Assembly (NCBI RefSeq): GCF_024294805.1
Contig: NZ_JANCLU010000032.1
Coordinates: 1 to 34,609 of the forward strand
Length of the DNA: 34,609 bases
Reading direction: 5' to 3'
Source of the DNA: Alsobacter ponti
Lineage (GTDB): Bacteria; Pseudomonadota; Alphaproteobacteria; Rhizobiales; Beijerinckiaceae
The position numbers and the translations under genes were made by a program. Positions 9,397-18,013 of the stretch are shown here, one piece after another. Position 1 is the first letter of the stretch; each line of letters starts with the position of its first letter. The notes beneath the pieces were generated by a model, which did no database searches, was not told the DNA's origin, and saw nothing but the letters and a program-made list of their open reading frames with translations.

Positions 9397-9544
9397 CGGG
9401 TCGTTCCGTTGCCGCTGAGGAACACGCGGAACGTGCATGTTCCTCCGCGGGACCCTAACAATCCCTCAGCAACCCGAAAGGTTCAATCCCACGCCCGACC
9501 TGTCTCAAGCGCGCGCCGCGCCGATCCGGCCGCCGCAACGCCGC

Positions 9545-10435
9545 TCAGCGCGTGATCAGCGTGCCGGCGCCGAGGTCGGTCAGCAGTTCCAGCAGCACGG
9601 CGTGAGGCACCTTGCCGTCGAGAATGACGACCCCCTCCACGCCCTGCTCGAGCGCGTAGATGCAGGTCTCCACCTTGGGGATCATGCCGCCGGTGATGGT
9701 GCCGTCGGCGATCAGCGCGCGGCACTGTTCGATGGTCAGCTCCTTGAGGAGGTTCTTGTTCTTGTCGAGCACGCCCGGGACGTCGGTGAGCAGCAGCAGC
9801 CGCTTGGCGCGCAGCGCGCCGGCGATCGCGCCGGCGAAGGTGTCGGCGTTGACGTTGTAGGTGTGGCCGTCCTCGCCGTTCGCCACCGGAGCGAGCACCG
9901 GGATGACCTCGCGCCCCAGCAGCGCGTCGAGCACGGCGCGGTCGACCTTGTCCGGCTCGCCGACGAAGCCGAGATCGACGATCCGCTCGATGTTGCTGTC
10001 CGGATCGGTCACGGTGCGCGTCACCCGGCGCGCGGTGACCATGTTGCCGTCCTTGCCGCACAGGCCGATGGCCCGGCCGCCCTCGCCGTTGATGAAGCCG
10101 ACGATCTGCTTGTTGATGGAGCCGGCCAGCACCATCTCCACGACCTCGATGGTGGCCGCGTCGGTGACGCGCAGCCCGGCGGCGAACTCGCTCTTGATGC
10201 CGAGGCGGTTGAGCATGGCGCCGATCTGCGGCCCGCCGCCGTGCACGACGACGGGGTTCACGCCGGACTGCTCCAGCAGAATCATGTCGCGCGCGAAGTC
10301 GCGGGCGACCTGCTCGTCGCCCATGGCGTGGCCGCCGTATTTCACCACGACGGTCGCCTCGTCGTAGCGCAGCATGTGCGGCAGCGCCTGCACGAGGATT
10401 TCGGCCTTGAGGTGCGGGTCGTTGATGTCGGTCAT
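9545..10435 (-). CDS. argB: acetylglutamate kinase
   Basis: A 296-residue amino acid kinase that phosphorylates N-acetylglutamate, the second step of arginine synthesis. Seen are [11 protein letters not shown] (ATP-binding Lys and Gly loop), [13 protein letters not shown] (substrate loop), [12 protein letters not shown] and [14 protein letters not shown]. The extra N-terminal helix ([19 protein letters not shown]) ahead of the kinase fold is the feature linked to arginine-feedback-sensitive, hexameric enzymes, so allosteric control is likely. The gene lies downstream of DUF423 and engB on the same strand, with a 75-bp gap. Confidence 0.97.
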   Translation of the reverse strand: MTDINDPHLKAEILVQALPHMLRYDEATVVVKYGGHAMGDEQVARDFARDMILLEQSGVNPVVVHGGGPQIGAMLNRLGIKSEFAAGLRVTDAATIEVVEMVLAGSINKQIVGFINGEGGRAIGLCGKDGNMVTARRVTRTVTDPDSNIERIVDLGFVGEPDKVDRAVLDALLGREVIPVLAPVANGEDGHTYNVNADTFAGAIAGALRAKRLLLLTDVPGVLDKNKNLLKELTIEQCRALIADGTITGGMIPKVETCIYALEQGVEGVVILDGKVPHAVLLELLTDLGAGTLITR

Positions 10436-10510
10436 GATCAGTCCGCGGAATCGGGCGAGTGCAGCGTCTCTTAGCCGAATTCCGGCAGGCTGTCTCGCGA
10501 CCGCGCGGCC

Positions 10511-10885
10511 TCAGGCGCGCCGCGCCGCGAAGGCCGCGACGATCAGCAGGAGCCAGCCCAGAATGGCCGTCGTGCCGCCCGTCGGGGCGAGCATCGTCGC
10601 GCGCCAGAGGCCCAGGAACTCGCTGATGGCCAGCGCCCCGCTGAAGGCGACGACGCCGACCGTGATGAGCACGCCGGAGGCCAATCCGAGGCTCGGCCGC
10701 AGCAGCCCGACTCGCAGGGCGCAGGCGATGGCGAGCAGCGCCGGCGCATGAAACAACAGGAACTGCGCGGCGATGACGGCGTTCGGCCCGCCCCGATGCG
10801 CGGCCGCGGCGGAAAGCGCCACGCCGGAGGCGCCCAGCAGCCCGCCGAGCACGACGAAAGCGCGCGCGGCGGAGTCGCCGTTCAC
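10511..10885 (-). CDS. DUF423 family small membrane protein
   Basis: A 124-residue protein with four membrane helices (about residues 7-25, 38-58, 65-88 and 98-120). The pattern GGLLGASGVALSAAAAH followed by FLLFHAPALLAIA matches the DUF423 (YwdK/YgdD-like) family, which has no established function. The start is a GTG overlapping the engB stop (GTGA), implying coupled translation. It is an extra gene placed between engB and argB, which from memory are usually adjacent in related genomes. Confidence 0.78.
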   Translation of the reverse strand: MNGDSAARAFVVLGGLLGASGVALSAAAAHRGGPNAVIAAQFLLFHAPALLAIACALRVGLLRPSLGLASGVLITVGVVAFSGALAISEFLGLWRATMLAPTGGTTAILGWLLLIVAAFAARRA

Positions 10886-11556
10886 GCGCCCCGCTCCGCC
10901 AGCAGCTGGGCGATGGCGGCGCGCAATTCGGGGACGCCCGCGCCCGAGCGGCTCGACGTCACGGCGATCTCGGGATAGGCGGCCGGCCGCCGCGCCAGCG
11001 CCGCGCGCGTGGCTTCGACGCGGCCGGGAAGGTCGGCCTTCTTCACCTCGTCGGTCTTGGTCAGCACCACCTGATACGACACGGCGCTCTTGTCGAGCGT
11101 GTCCATGACGGCGTTGTCGATGTCCTTGAGCCCGTGCCTTGCGTCGACGAGCACGAAGACGCGCGCCAGGTTGGACCGACCGCGCAGATAGTCGTGGATG
11201 AGGTCCGTCCACGCCTCGACCTTGTTCTTAGCCACGGCGGCGAAGCCGTAGCCGGGCATGTCGACGAGCGTGAAGCGGCCGTTGACGTCGAAGAAGTTGA
11301 GCTGCTGCGTGCGGCCCGGCGTGTGCGAGGTGCGCGCGAGAGTCTTGCGCCCGGTGAGAGCGTTGACGAGGCTCGACTTGCCCACGTTGGAGCGCCCGGC
11401 GAAGGCGATCTCCAGCATTTTCATGGGCGGCAGCGACCGGGTCGACTCGGCCGCCCAGATGAAATCGGCCGGTCCGGAGAACAACTTGCGTCCCTGCTCG
11501 ACGAGCTCCGCGTCCGCCGCGGCGTCGCCGGCGGAAGCGGGATCGACGTCGCTCAT
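10882..11556 (-). CDS. engB: ribosome biogenesis GTP-binding protein EngB/YsxC (YihA)
   Basis: A 224-residue TRAFAC GTPase needed for large-subunit ribosome assembly. The G motifs are clear: G1 GRSNVGKS (54-61), G2 region HTPGRTQQ, G3 DMPGYG, G4 TKTD and G5 TSS. The N-terminal 40 residues, beginning MSDVDPASAGDAAADAEL, are longer than in E. coli but usual in alphaproteobacteria. It lies 22 nt after yidC and overlaps the following DUF423 gene by 4 nt, within the rpmH operon. Confidence 0.96.
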   Translation of the reverse strand: MSDVDPASAGDAAADAELVEQGRKLFSGPADFIWAAESTRSLPPMKMLEIAFAGRSNVGKSSLVNALTGRKTLARTSHTPGRTQQLNFFDVNGRFTLVDMPGYGFAAVAKNKVEAWTDLIHDYLRGRSNLARVFVLVDARHGLKDIDNAVMDTLDKSAVSYQVVLTKTDEVKKADLPGRVEATRAALARRPAAYPEIAVTSSRSGAGVPELRAAIAQLLAERGA

Positions 11557-11578
11557 CGCCGCCCCCGCGCCGGGCCGG

Positions 11579-13444
11579 TCATTTGCCGGCCTTTGTCGCC
11601 GGGTCCCGCTTGACGGACGCGGGCGCCGGCGCGGCGGCGGACTTGCCGGCCGACTTGCGCCCGAACACGCCGGCGAGATTGCTCCACAGCTCCACCTTCA
11701 CGCCCTGGCGCTTCATGATGGCGTATTGCTGCGCCACCGAGAGCGTGTTGTTCCAGGACCAGTAAATCACCAGCCCGGCCGGGAACGAGGACAGCAGGTA
11801 GGTGAAGAACACCGGCATCCAGGTGAACATCGTCTTCTGGACGGGATCCTGCGGCTCCGGGTTCATCTTCATCTGCACGAACATCGTGAAGCCCATGATG
11901 ATCGGCCACGCGCCGAGCGCCAGCACGTGCGGCGGGCTCCACGGGATCAGGCCGAACAGGGTGAAGATGTTGGACGGGTCCGGCGCGGCGAGGTCGTGAA
12001 TCCAGCCGAAGAACGGCGCGTGGCGCATCTCGATGGTGACGAACAGCACCTTGTACAGCGCGAAGAACACCGGGATCTGGATGACGACGGGCAGACACCC
12101 CGCCAGCGGGTTGATCTTCTCCCGCTTGTACAGCTCCATCAGCTCCTGCTGCTGCTTCACGCGGTCGTCGGGGTACATCTCCTTCAGCGCGGCCATCTGC
12201 GGCTGCACGGCCTTCATCTTGGCCATCGAGGAGTAGCTCTTGTTGGCCAGCGGGAAGAAGGCGGCCTTCACCAGCACCGTGACGACCAGGATCGCGACGC
12301 CGAAATTCCCGACGAACTTGTAGATCATGTCGATCAGCCGGAAGAGCGGCTTGGTGATCCAGTAGAAGATCCCCCAGTCGATCAGCCGGTCGAACAGCTT
12401 GATGTTGTACTGCTTCTCGTAGCCGTCGACGGTGGCGACTTCCTTGGCGCCGACGAACAGCCGCGTCGTGCTGGAGGCGGACGCGCCCTGAGCCACCTGG
12501 ACGGGCGGCAGCGTAATGAGGGTCTGGTAGGTCTTGCCGGCCGGCGTCGTGTTCACCGTGAAATTGGCGTTGAACGGCGTCGCCTGGTCGGGAATGAGCG
12601 CCGAGGCCCAGTACTTGTCGGTGATGCCGGCCCAGCCGCCCGTCGCGCCGGTGAACTCCTTGCCCTTCTCGGTGGCGGAGCGGGCTGTCTCCTTGTCGAG
12701 AGCGGCGTAGGTGAACTCCTGCAGCCCCTGGTCGCCGAGCACGCCCAGCAGGCCCTCGTGCAGGATGTAGTAGCCGGCCACGTGCGGCGTGCCGATGCGG
12801 CGGATCAGCCCGTAGGGTGCGAGGGAGACCTGCGCGCCGGCCTGCGCCTCGACGCTGTCGGTGACCGTCAGCATGAAGCGCGAGTCGATTTCGATGCGGC
12901 GCTTGAAGACGAGGCCCTTGCCGTTGTCCCACGACAGCGTCACGGGATCGGTCTCGGTGAGCTTCGGCTTGTCGGCGGTCCACAGCGTCTGCGCGTTCGG
13001 CACCTCGATGCCGGCCGCGGGCAGCCAGCCGGTGCGTGCGAAGTAGCCGTCCGGACCGTTCGCCGGCGAGAAGACGACGATGTTGGGGCTGTTGGGGTCG
13101 ACCGTCTCGCGGTAGTCGCGCAGCGCGATGTCGTCGATGTCGCCACCCCGCAGCGCGATGGACCCGCGCAGGCGGGACGTCTCGATGGGCAGGCGAGGCG
13201 CGGCGGCGAGCGCGGCGTCGCGCGTCGGCGCGGCGGCCGGCGAGCCGTCGGGAGCGAGCGCGCCGGGCGAGGCCGGAGCGGCGGGAGCCGGCGCGCCGGC
13301 CTGCGGCGCGGGCGCGACGCCCTGCTGCATCTGCACCTGCTGGCGCTGCTGCTCGAGCTTTGGAACGCCGAAGAACACGTTCCAGCCGATGAGGATCGCC
13401 ATGGACAGCGCGATCGCGATGATGAAGTTCTTGTTGTCGGCCAT
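11579..13444 (-). CDS. yidC: membrane protein insertase YidC
   Basis: A 621-residue inner-membrane insertase that works alone or with Sec. It has an N-terminal membrane anchor (MADNKNFIIAIALSMAILIG), an Ala/Pro-rich linker (about 30-75), a large periplasmic P1 beta domain (about 80-350) and the conserved C-terminal membrane core (about 370-590). The core carries VLVKAAFFPLANKSYSSMAK with the hydrophilic-groove Lys (Arg in many homologues), a cytoplasmic coiled hairpin, and PAGLVIYWSWNNTLSVAQQ. It follows rnpA by 3 nt. No yidD lies between them, which differs from many gammaproteobacteria. Confidence 0.98.
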   Translation of the reverse strand: MADNKNFIIAIALSMAILIGWNVFFGVPKLEQQRQQVQMQQGVAPAPQAGAPAPAAPASPGALAPDGSPAAAPTRDAALAAAPRLPIETSRLRGSIALRGGDIDDIALRDYRETVDPNSPNIVVFSPANGPDGYFARTGWLPAAGIEVPNAQTLWTADKPKLTETDPVTLSWDNGKGLVFKRRIEIDSRFMLTVTDSVEAQAGAQVSLAPYGLIRRIGTPHVAGYYILHEGLLGVLGDQGLQEFTYAALDKETARSATEKGKEFTGATGGWAGITDKYWASALIPDQATPFNANFTVNTTPAGKTYQTLITLPPVQVAQGASASSTTRLFVGAKEVATVDGYEKQYNIKLFDRLIDWGIFYWITKPLFRLIDMIYKFVGNFGVAILVVTVLVKAAFFPLANKSYSSMAKMKAVQPQMAALKEMYPDDRVKQQQELMELYKREKINPLAGCLPVVIQIPVFFALYKVLFVTIEMRHAPFFGWIHDLAAPDPSNIFTLFGLIPWSPPHVLALGAWPIIMGFTMFVQMKMNPEPQDPVQKTMFTWMPVFFTYLLSSFPAGLVIYWSWNNTLSVAQQYAIMKRQGVKVELWSNLAGVFGRKSAGKSAAAPAPASVKRDPATKAGK

Positions 13445-13447
13445 GGC

Positions 13448-13897
13448 TCAATCGGTCTGTGGCGGCGGCGAGGACTGCGGAGCGCGTCCGGCCCCCTTCC
13501 GCCGCGGCCTGTGCACACCGCCGATTCCTTCCGTCACGGCGGTGACGAGATCGTGAAATTGGGCGTCGAGCGCCTCGCGGCGCGCAACGATCACATAGTC
13601 GAAATGCGCTTGGCCGGGCGAGCCTTGCGGCTCCCCAGCCAGTCGCTTCAGGGCCTCGCGCAGGCGGCGCTTCACCCGGTTGCGCACCACCGCGTTGCCG
13701 ACCCTGCGGCTGACGGTGAGCCCGAAACGGGGCGAAACGGCGTCCGGCGCGGCGTCTTGCGCGCGTTCCGCGGCCTGGATTGTGAGCAGCGCCGTGTGGA
13801 AGCGGCGGCCCTTCGAGGCCGCCACGTACTCCGCGCGGCGCGTCAGTCTGTCCGGCTTGCGGCCCGGCCCGGATGGGGCGCCCGAAACGGCGGTCAT
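13448..13897 (-). CDS. rnpA: ribonuclease P protein component
   Basis: A 149-residue basic protein that helps the RNase P RNA mature the 5' ends of tRNAs. The signature VGNAVVRNRVKRRLREALKRL is present, with the upstream RFGLTVSRR. It is longer than the E. coli protein (119) because of a Gly/Pro-rich N-terminus and an Arg/Pro-rich C-terminal tail, both common in Hyphomicrobiales. It lies 22 nt downstream of rpmH and 3 nt upstream of yidC. Confidence 0.96.
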   Translation of the reverse strand: MTAVSGAPSGPGRKPDRLTRRAEYVAASKGRRFHTALLTIQAAERAQDAAPDAVSPRFGLTVSRRVGNAVVRNRVKRRLREALKRLAGEPQGSPGQAHFDYVIVARREALDAQFHDLVTAVTEGIGGVHRPRRKGAGRAPQSSPPPQTD

Positions 13898-13919
13898 CGC
13901 CCGGGGCCGGGGAGCGCGA

Positions 13920-14054
13920 TCAGGCGGAAAGGCGCTTGCGGCCGCGGGCGCGGCGGGCCGCCAGAACCTTGCGGCCGCCCTTCGTCGCGAGGCGCGCGCG
14001 GAAACCGTGCCGACGCTTGCGCACGAGCTTGCTGGGTTGATAGGTGCGTTTCAC
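13920..14054 (-). CDS. rpmH: 50S ribosomal protein L34
   Basis: A 44-residue basic ribosomal protein. The translation begins (M)[19 protein letters not shown] and ends in ARGRKRLSA, matching L34 along its whole length. The start is a GTG, unusual for this gene, with GGAG about 9 nt upstream. It is the first gene of the minus-strand rnpA-yidC-engB-DUF423-argB series. A promoter (14186-14214) and a terminator-like hairpin (14111-14140) lie in its upstream region. Confidence 0.97.
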   Translation of the reverse strand: MKRTYQPSKLVRKRRHGFRARLATKGGRKVLAARRARGRKRLSA

Positions 14055-14110
14055 GGAAGTCGTCTCCGGTCCGGCCCGTCGGCGAAGCCTCGGGCGTCAA
14101 GTCCTTGCCG

Positions 14111-14140
14111 AAAAAACAACACCGGCGGTCGTGCCACCGG
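14111..14140 (-). terminator. terminator-like hairpin in the rpmH leader (possible attenuator)
   Basis: Read on the minus strand, CCGGTGG and CCGCCGG form a 7-bp stem (one G-T pair) around the loop CACGA. It is followed at once by TGTTGTTTTTTC, a good T tract. It lies about 45 nt after the predicted -10 box and about 57 nt before the rpmH GTG, so it would act inside the leader RNA. No minus-strand gene lies upstream that it could otherwise end. Confidence 0.55.
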
Positions 14141-14185
14141 CGCAATCCTTCCGACGTTGTGCGATAGCGCTCGAAAGCTCGGCGG

Positions 14186-14214
14186 CTTATGAAGGAAGGG
14201 GCGGTGAAAGTCAA
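14186..14214 (-). promoter_or_regulatory. sigma-70-type promoter of the rpmH operon
   Basis: On the minus strand TTGACT (14214-14209) and CATAAG (14191-14186) are separated by 17 nt, close to the TTGACA/TATAAT consensus at the ideal spacing. It points to rpmH, with a leader of about 125 nt. The region between this and the plus-strand membrane gene has no other clear promoter. Confidence 0.6.
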
Positions 14215-14289
14215 CGCACCGCGCCCGACGGCCTGCCCGCCCTCGACCCGGGGCGGCCGTCGCGAGGCCCCAACCGAGGAGAACGCCCC

Positions 14290-15072
14290 CTGGGTTCCGC
14301 GCGTTCCTGGTCACCCACCCGCCGAACCGCGTTTGCGGCGACGGCGCTCGCCGCGGCGTGCGTGCTCGTGTACGCGCTCCACCGGTGGTTCACGCCGGCC
14401 TCGCTGCTGCTTCACTACGAGACGTTCCGGCTGGCGGTCGACGCCAACTTCCCGCGCGCGCTCCTCTTCTATGTCGGCTTCTACGCGCTCGCCGCCGCGG
14501 TGTCGCTGCCGGGCACGATCCTGTTAACGGCGATCGGGGGACTGCTGTTCGGCGCGCTGATCGGAGGCGCCGCCGCGGTCGTGGCCGCGTCGAGCGGCGC
14601 GGTCGCGCTGTTCATTCTCGCCCGCTCGGCCTTCGGCGCGCTGCTCACGGGACGAGCGGCGAGCGTCGCCGCCCGGCTTCGCGAGGGCATGGCGGGCAAT
14701 GCGGTGTTCTATTTGATGTTCGTGCGGCTCGCGCCGGTGTTCCCGTTCTGGGCCGTCAACCTGGCCTGCGCGATCGTGGGCGTGCCGCTGCGACTGTTCG
14801 CGGCGACCACGCTGGTCGGGATCATGCCCGCCACCTTCGCGTTCGCGACGGCGGGCGCGGGCCTCGATAGCGTCATCATGGCCGAGAAGGCGGCCTTCGA
14901 GGCCTGCGCGGCGGCGGGCGGCTGGGACTGCCGGTTCGATGTGGGCCTGCGCTCGCTTGCGACGCCGCAACTCGTCGGCGGCCTGGCGGTGCTGGCCTGC
15001 CTGTCTCTGCTGCCGGTCGCATTGAAACGCGCCGGCGTGCTGCGCCGATCCGGCGCGACGGCCCGGGACTGA
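14290..15072 (+). CDS. TVP38/TMEM64 (VTT/SNARE-associated) family membrane protein
   Basis: About 260 residues with roughly six hydrophobic segments. The VTT/DedA-like signature is clear: SLPGTILLTAIGGLLFGALIGG, then SSGAVALFILAR and LMFVRLAPVFPFWAVN. Such proteins are thought to move lipids or act with flavoprotein partners. The start is a problem: between 14134 and 14361 this frame has no ATG, GTG or TTG. I used the CTG at 14290 because GAGGAG lies 8 nt upstream and it leaves a normal N-terminus. GTG at 14131 or 14044 would run through the rpmH promoter and hairpin. It ends 25 bp before the flavoprotein gene. Confidence 0.8.
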   Translation: MGSARSWSPTRRTAFAATALAAACVLVYALHRWFTPASLLLHYETFRLAVDANFPRALLFYVGFYALAAAVSLPGTILLTAIGGLLFGALIGGAAAVVAASSGAVALFILARSAFGALLTGRAASVAARLREGMAGNAVFYLMFVRLAPVFPFWAVNLACAIVGVPLRLFAATTLVGIMPATFAFATAGAGLDSVIMAEKAAFEACAAAGGWDCRFDVGLRSLATPQLVGGLAVLACLSLLPVALKRAGVLRRSGATARD

Positions 15073-15097
15073 CCGTCATGACGGAGGGGATGCGCGC

Positions 15098-16528
15098 GTG
15101 ACGGAGCTTCTGACACCGGATCTTTGTGTCATCGGCGGAGGAGCGGCCGGGCTCTCGGCCGCCGCCGGCGCGGCCGCCTTAGGCGTGCCCGTCGTGCTCA
15201 TCGAGAAAGCCCGGATGGGCGGCGAGTGCCTGAACGTCGGCTGCGTGCCGTCCAAGGCCCTGCTGGCGGCCGCCGACGCCGCCCAGGCGGCGCGCTCCAT
15301 CGCTCCATTCGGCGTCGCCGTGTCGCGTCCCCGCGTCGACGGGGCGCGCGTCCACGGCCATGTCCAGCGGGTGATCGCGGCGATCGCGCCCAACGATTCC
15401 GCCGCGCGCTTCGGCGCGATGGGGGTGCGTGTGCTGGCGGGCGAGGCGCGCTTCGTCGACCGCCGGACGGTCGAGGCGGCCGGCTTTTCCATTCGCGCCC
15501 GACGCTTCGTGATCGCCACAGGCTCCCGCCCCGCCCTCCCCGACGTCCCCGGCCTGGCGGAGTGCCCGTATCTGACCAACGAGACGGTGTTCGACCTCGA
15601 CGCGATCCCCGCCCGCCTGCTGGTGCTGGGCGGGGGAGCGAGCGGCCTGGAACTGGCCCAGGCGTTCCGCCGCCTCGGCTCGGAGGTCACCGTGATCGAA
15701 GCCGGCCGCGCCCTCGGGCGCATCGACCCCGAGATCGCCGCCCACGCCGTGACGGCGCTGCGCCGCGACGGCGTGACGGTGCTGGAGAACGCAAGGGCCG
15801 TGCGGGCGGAGCACTGGGCCGGCGGCATCCGCGTGTTCGTCGCGGGCGAGGCCACGGCGCGCGAGGGTTCGCACCTGCTCGTCGCCGCCGGACGGACGCC
15901 CGTCACCGACGGGCTCGGGCTGGAGCCGGCCGGCGTCGCCTGCGACGGCTCGGGCATCCTGGTCGACGCGGGGCTGCGAACCTCCAATCGCCGCGTCTTC
16001 GCCATCGGCGACTGCGTCGGCGGCCCGCATGGCGGCGACCGCTTCACGCACGTGGCGAACTCTCACGCCGGCGTCGTGCTGCGGCGCGCGCTGTTCCGCC
16101 TGCCCGCGAAGGTCGAGAGAGCGGAAACGCCGACGGCGGTGTTCACCGACCCGGAAATCGCCATGGTGGGGGTGCAGGAAGCCGAAGCGAGACAGGCGCA
16201 TCGCGACATCCGCATCCTGCGCTGGGCGTTTTCGGAGAACGACCGGGCGCAGGCGGAGCGCCGCACGGAGGGAGAGATCAAGATCGTCACCACCGCCAGG
16301 GGCAAGGTGCTGGGCGCGGCCATCGTCGGTCCGCATGCCGGCGAACTGGTCACGCCGTGGACGCTGGCCGTGCGCAAGGGCATGAGCATCGCCGAGTTCC
16401 GCGACCTGACGATCCCCTATCCCACCTATTCCGAGGTGTCGCGGCGGGCGGCGCTCACCTTCTACGCCGACGCGGCGCGTGGCCCGTGGGTCGGCCGTCT
16501 CCTGCGCATGCTGCGCCTGTTCGGTTGA
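15098..16528 (+). CDS. dihydrolipoamide dehydrogenase/mercuric reductase-like FAD oxidoreductase
   Basis: A 476-residue class I pyridine nucleotide-disulfide oxidoreductase. It has the FAD Rossmann motif VIGGGAAGLSAAAGA (11-25), the redox disulfide GGECLNVGCVPSKAL (Cys44, Cys49), the NAD(P) motif VLGGGASGLELAQAF and the second FAD motif FAIGDCVGG. The C-terminal His-Glu dyad of true lipoamide dehydrogenases and mercuric reductases (HPTxxE) is altered to IPYPTYSEV, so the base His is missing. From memory this variant is usual in proteins coded beside, or fused to, TVP38-type membrane proteins, as here. The GTG start has GGAGGGG about 8 nt upstream. Its substrate is unknown. Confidence 0.87.
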   Translation: MTELLTPDLCVIGGGAAGLSAAAGAAALGVPVVLIEKARMGGECLNVGCVPSKALLAAADAAQAARSIAPFGVAVSRPRVDGARVHGHVQRVIAAIAPNDSAARFGAMGVRVLAGEARFVDRRTVEAAGFSIRARRFVIATGSRPALPDVPGLAECPYLTNETVFDLDAIPARLLVLGGGASGLELAQAFRRLGSEVTVIEAGRALGRIDPEIAAHAVTALRRDGVTVLENARAVRAEHWAGGIRVFVAGEATAREGSHLLVAAGRTPVTDGLGLEPAGVACDGSGILVDAGLRTSNRRVFAIGDCVGGPHGGDRFTHVANSHAGVVLRRALFRLPAKVERAETPTAVFTDPEIAMVGVQEAEARQAHRDIRILRWAFSENDRAQAERRTEGEIKIVTTARGKVLGAAIVGPHAGELVTPWTLAVRKGMSIAEFRDLTIPYPTYSEVSRRAALTFYADAARGPWVGRLLRMLRLFG

Positions 16529-16546
16529 TCGGGAGGAGCGCGCCGG

Positions 16547-18013
16547 ATGAACCACGCTCCGCCAGGCCTGATCGAGCCCGAGCGCGCCGTCGAGGCGCGG
16601 ACTGGCTGGCTGGCGCGGCTGTGGCCCGGCCTGTCGGGACGTCTGCTTCTGCTCACCGTGCTCTTCGTGATGGTGGCGGAAGTGCTGATCTACGTGCCAT
16701 CCATCGCCAACTTCCGGCGCAACTGGCTGAACGACCGCATCGCCGCCGCGCAGATCGCCGCGCTGGTGCTGGAGGCTGCGCCCGCCGGCGCGGTGCCGGA
16801 GGAGTTGCAACGGCGCCTGCTGGACCAGATCGGCGCGTCGTCGGTGGCCGTGCGCTCGGGAGGGGCGCGCCGCCTGCTGGCGGTGACCGACCTTCCGCAC
16901 TCGGTGGAGCGGATGGTGGACCTGCGCGAGGCCTCTCCCTGGGTCTGGATCGTCGACGCGTTCGGGGCTCTGACCGGCCCCGAGCACACCATGCTGCGCA
17001 TCGTGGGCCCCGGCATGGACGGGGTGGAGTTCGTCGAGATCGTGCTCGACGAGGCGCCGCTGCGGAGCGCGATGTGGCGCTATTCCGCCAACGTCCTGCT
17101 GCTCTCGCTGGTCATCTCCATTGTCACCGCGCTGCTCGTCTATCGCGCGCTGCACGTGATGATCGTGCGGCCGGTGCGGCGGCTCACCTCCAGCATCATG
17201 GCCTTCGGCCGCCGGCCGGAGGACGCCGGGCCGGTGATTCGCCCGAGCGGCCGCGACGACGAGATCGGCCAGGCGGAGGACGCCCTGGCGGCGATGCAGA
17301 AGAGCCTCGCGGACGAGTTGCGGCAGAAGAAGCACCTCGCCGCGCTCGGCCTCGCAGTCAGCAAGATCAACCACGACCTGCGCAACATGCTGGCCTCCGC
17401 CCAGCTCTTCTCGGACCGGATTTCCGGCATCAGCGAGCCCACCGTGCAGCGTTTCGCGCCCAAGCTGATCGGCGCGCTCGACCGCGCCATCGGGTTCTGC
17501 GAATCGACTCTCGCCTATGGCCGCGCCGCCGAACGCCCGCCGGAGCGGCGCGCCGTGCCCCTCGCCCCGATGGTGGAGGACCTGCGCGACCTCCTGGGCC
17601 TGTGGGACGATTCCGACATCGCGCTGGTCAACGACGTGCCGGACGGGCTGACGGCGGACGCCGATCCCGAGCACCTGTTCCGCGTGCTGCTGAACCTCGG
17701 CCGCAACGCGGTGCAGGCGCTGCGCGACCACGCGGCGGAGAACCCGGACGCGCCGCGCCGCATCGCCGTCTCGGCCCGCCGCGACGGGTCCGCCACCGTG
17801 ATCGAGGTGGCCGACACCGGACCCGGCGTGCCGGCGAGGGTGCGCGAACGGCTGTTCGAAGCCTTCCTGGGCTCCAACCGGCGCGGCGGCTCGGGGCTCG
17901 GCCTCGCCATCGCGGCCGAGCTCGTCCACGCGCACGGCGGCACGATCTCGCTGGAGCCGACCGAAACGGGCTCGCTGTTTCGCGTCGTCATCCCCGATTC
18001 CGAGCTTGTGTGA
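16547..18013 (+). CDS. orphan membrane sensor histidine kinase
   Basis: A 488-residue kinase with transmembrane helices at about 31-51 and 181-201 enclosing a periplasmic sensor of about 130 residues. A HAMP-like linker (203-257) follows, then a dimerisation region whose phospho-acceptor is probably His276 in SKINHDLRNMLASAQ. The ATPase domain has N box NLGRNAVQAL (383-392), G1 DTGPGVP, F box LFEAF and G2 GGSGLGLAIA. No response regulator lies nearby, so its partner must be coded elsewhere. GGGAGGAG precedes the ATG by about 9 nt. It starts 18 bp after the flavoprotein gene and may share its transcript; the signal sensed is unknown. Confidence 0.88.
   Translation: MNHAPPGLIEPERAVEARTGWLARLWPGLSGRLLLLTVLFVMVAEVLIYVPSIANFRRNWLNDRIAAAQIAALVLEAAPAGAVPEELQRRLLDQIGASSVAVRSGGARRLLAVTDLPHSVERMVDLREASPWVWIVDAFGALTGPEHTMLRIVGPGMDGVEFVEIVLDEAPLRSAMWRYSANVLLLSLVISIVTALLVYRALHVMIVRPVRRLTSSIMAFGRRPEDAGPVIRPSGRDDEIGQAEDALAAMQKSLADELRQKKHLAALGLAVSKINHDLRNMLASAQLFSDRISGISEPTVQRFAPKLIGALDRAIGFCESTLAYGRAAERPPERRAVPLAPMVEDLRDLLGLWDDSDIALVNDVPDGLTADADPEHLFRVLLNLGRNAVQALRDHAAENPDAPRRIAVSARRDGSATVIEVADTGPGVPARVRERLFEAFLGSNRRGGSGLGLAIAAELVHAHGGTISLEPTETGSLFRVVIPDSELV

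Noticed and set aside
9397-9544. EcfG promoter from the GGAAC repeats between argB and the HAD gene
   Set aside because: Several GGAAC/GTTCC elements occur on both strands, but none has CGTT at 16-17 nt.
11258-14167. A 969-residue open frame on the plus strand across yidC, rnpA and rpmH
   Set aside because: It is a mirror of the high-GC codon pattern of real minus-strand genes; composition is Arg/His/Val-rich with no domain, and yidC, engB and rnpA are certain.
14189-14527. Plus-strand frame starting at an ATG (MKEGAVKVNAP)
   Set aside because: Its ATG coincides with the -10 box of the rpmH promoter and the frame turns into an Arg-rich shadow of the VTT gene.
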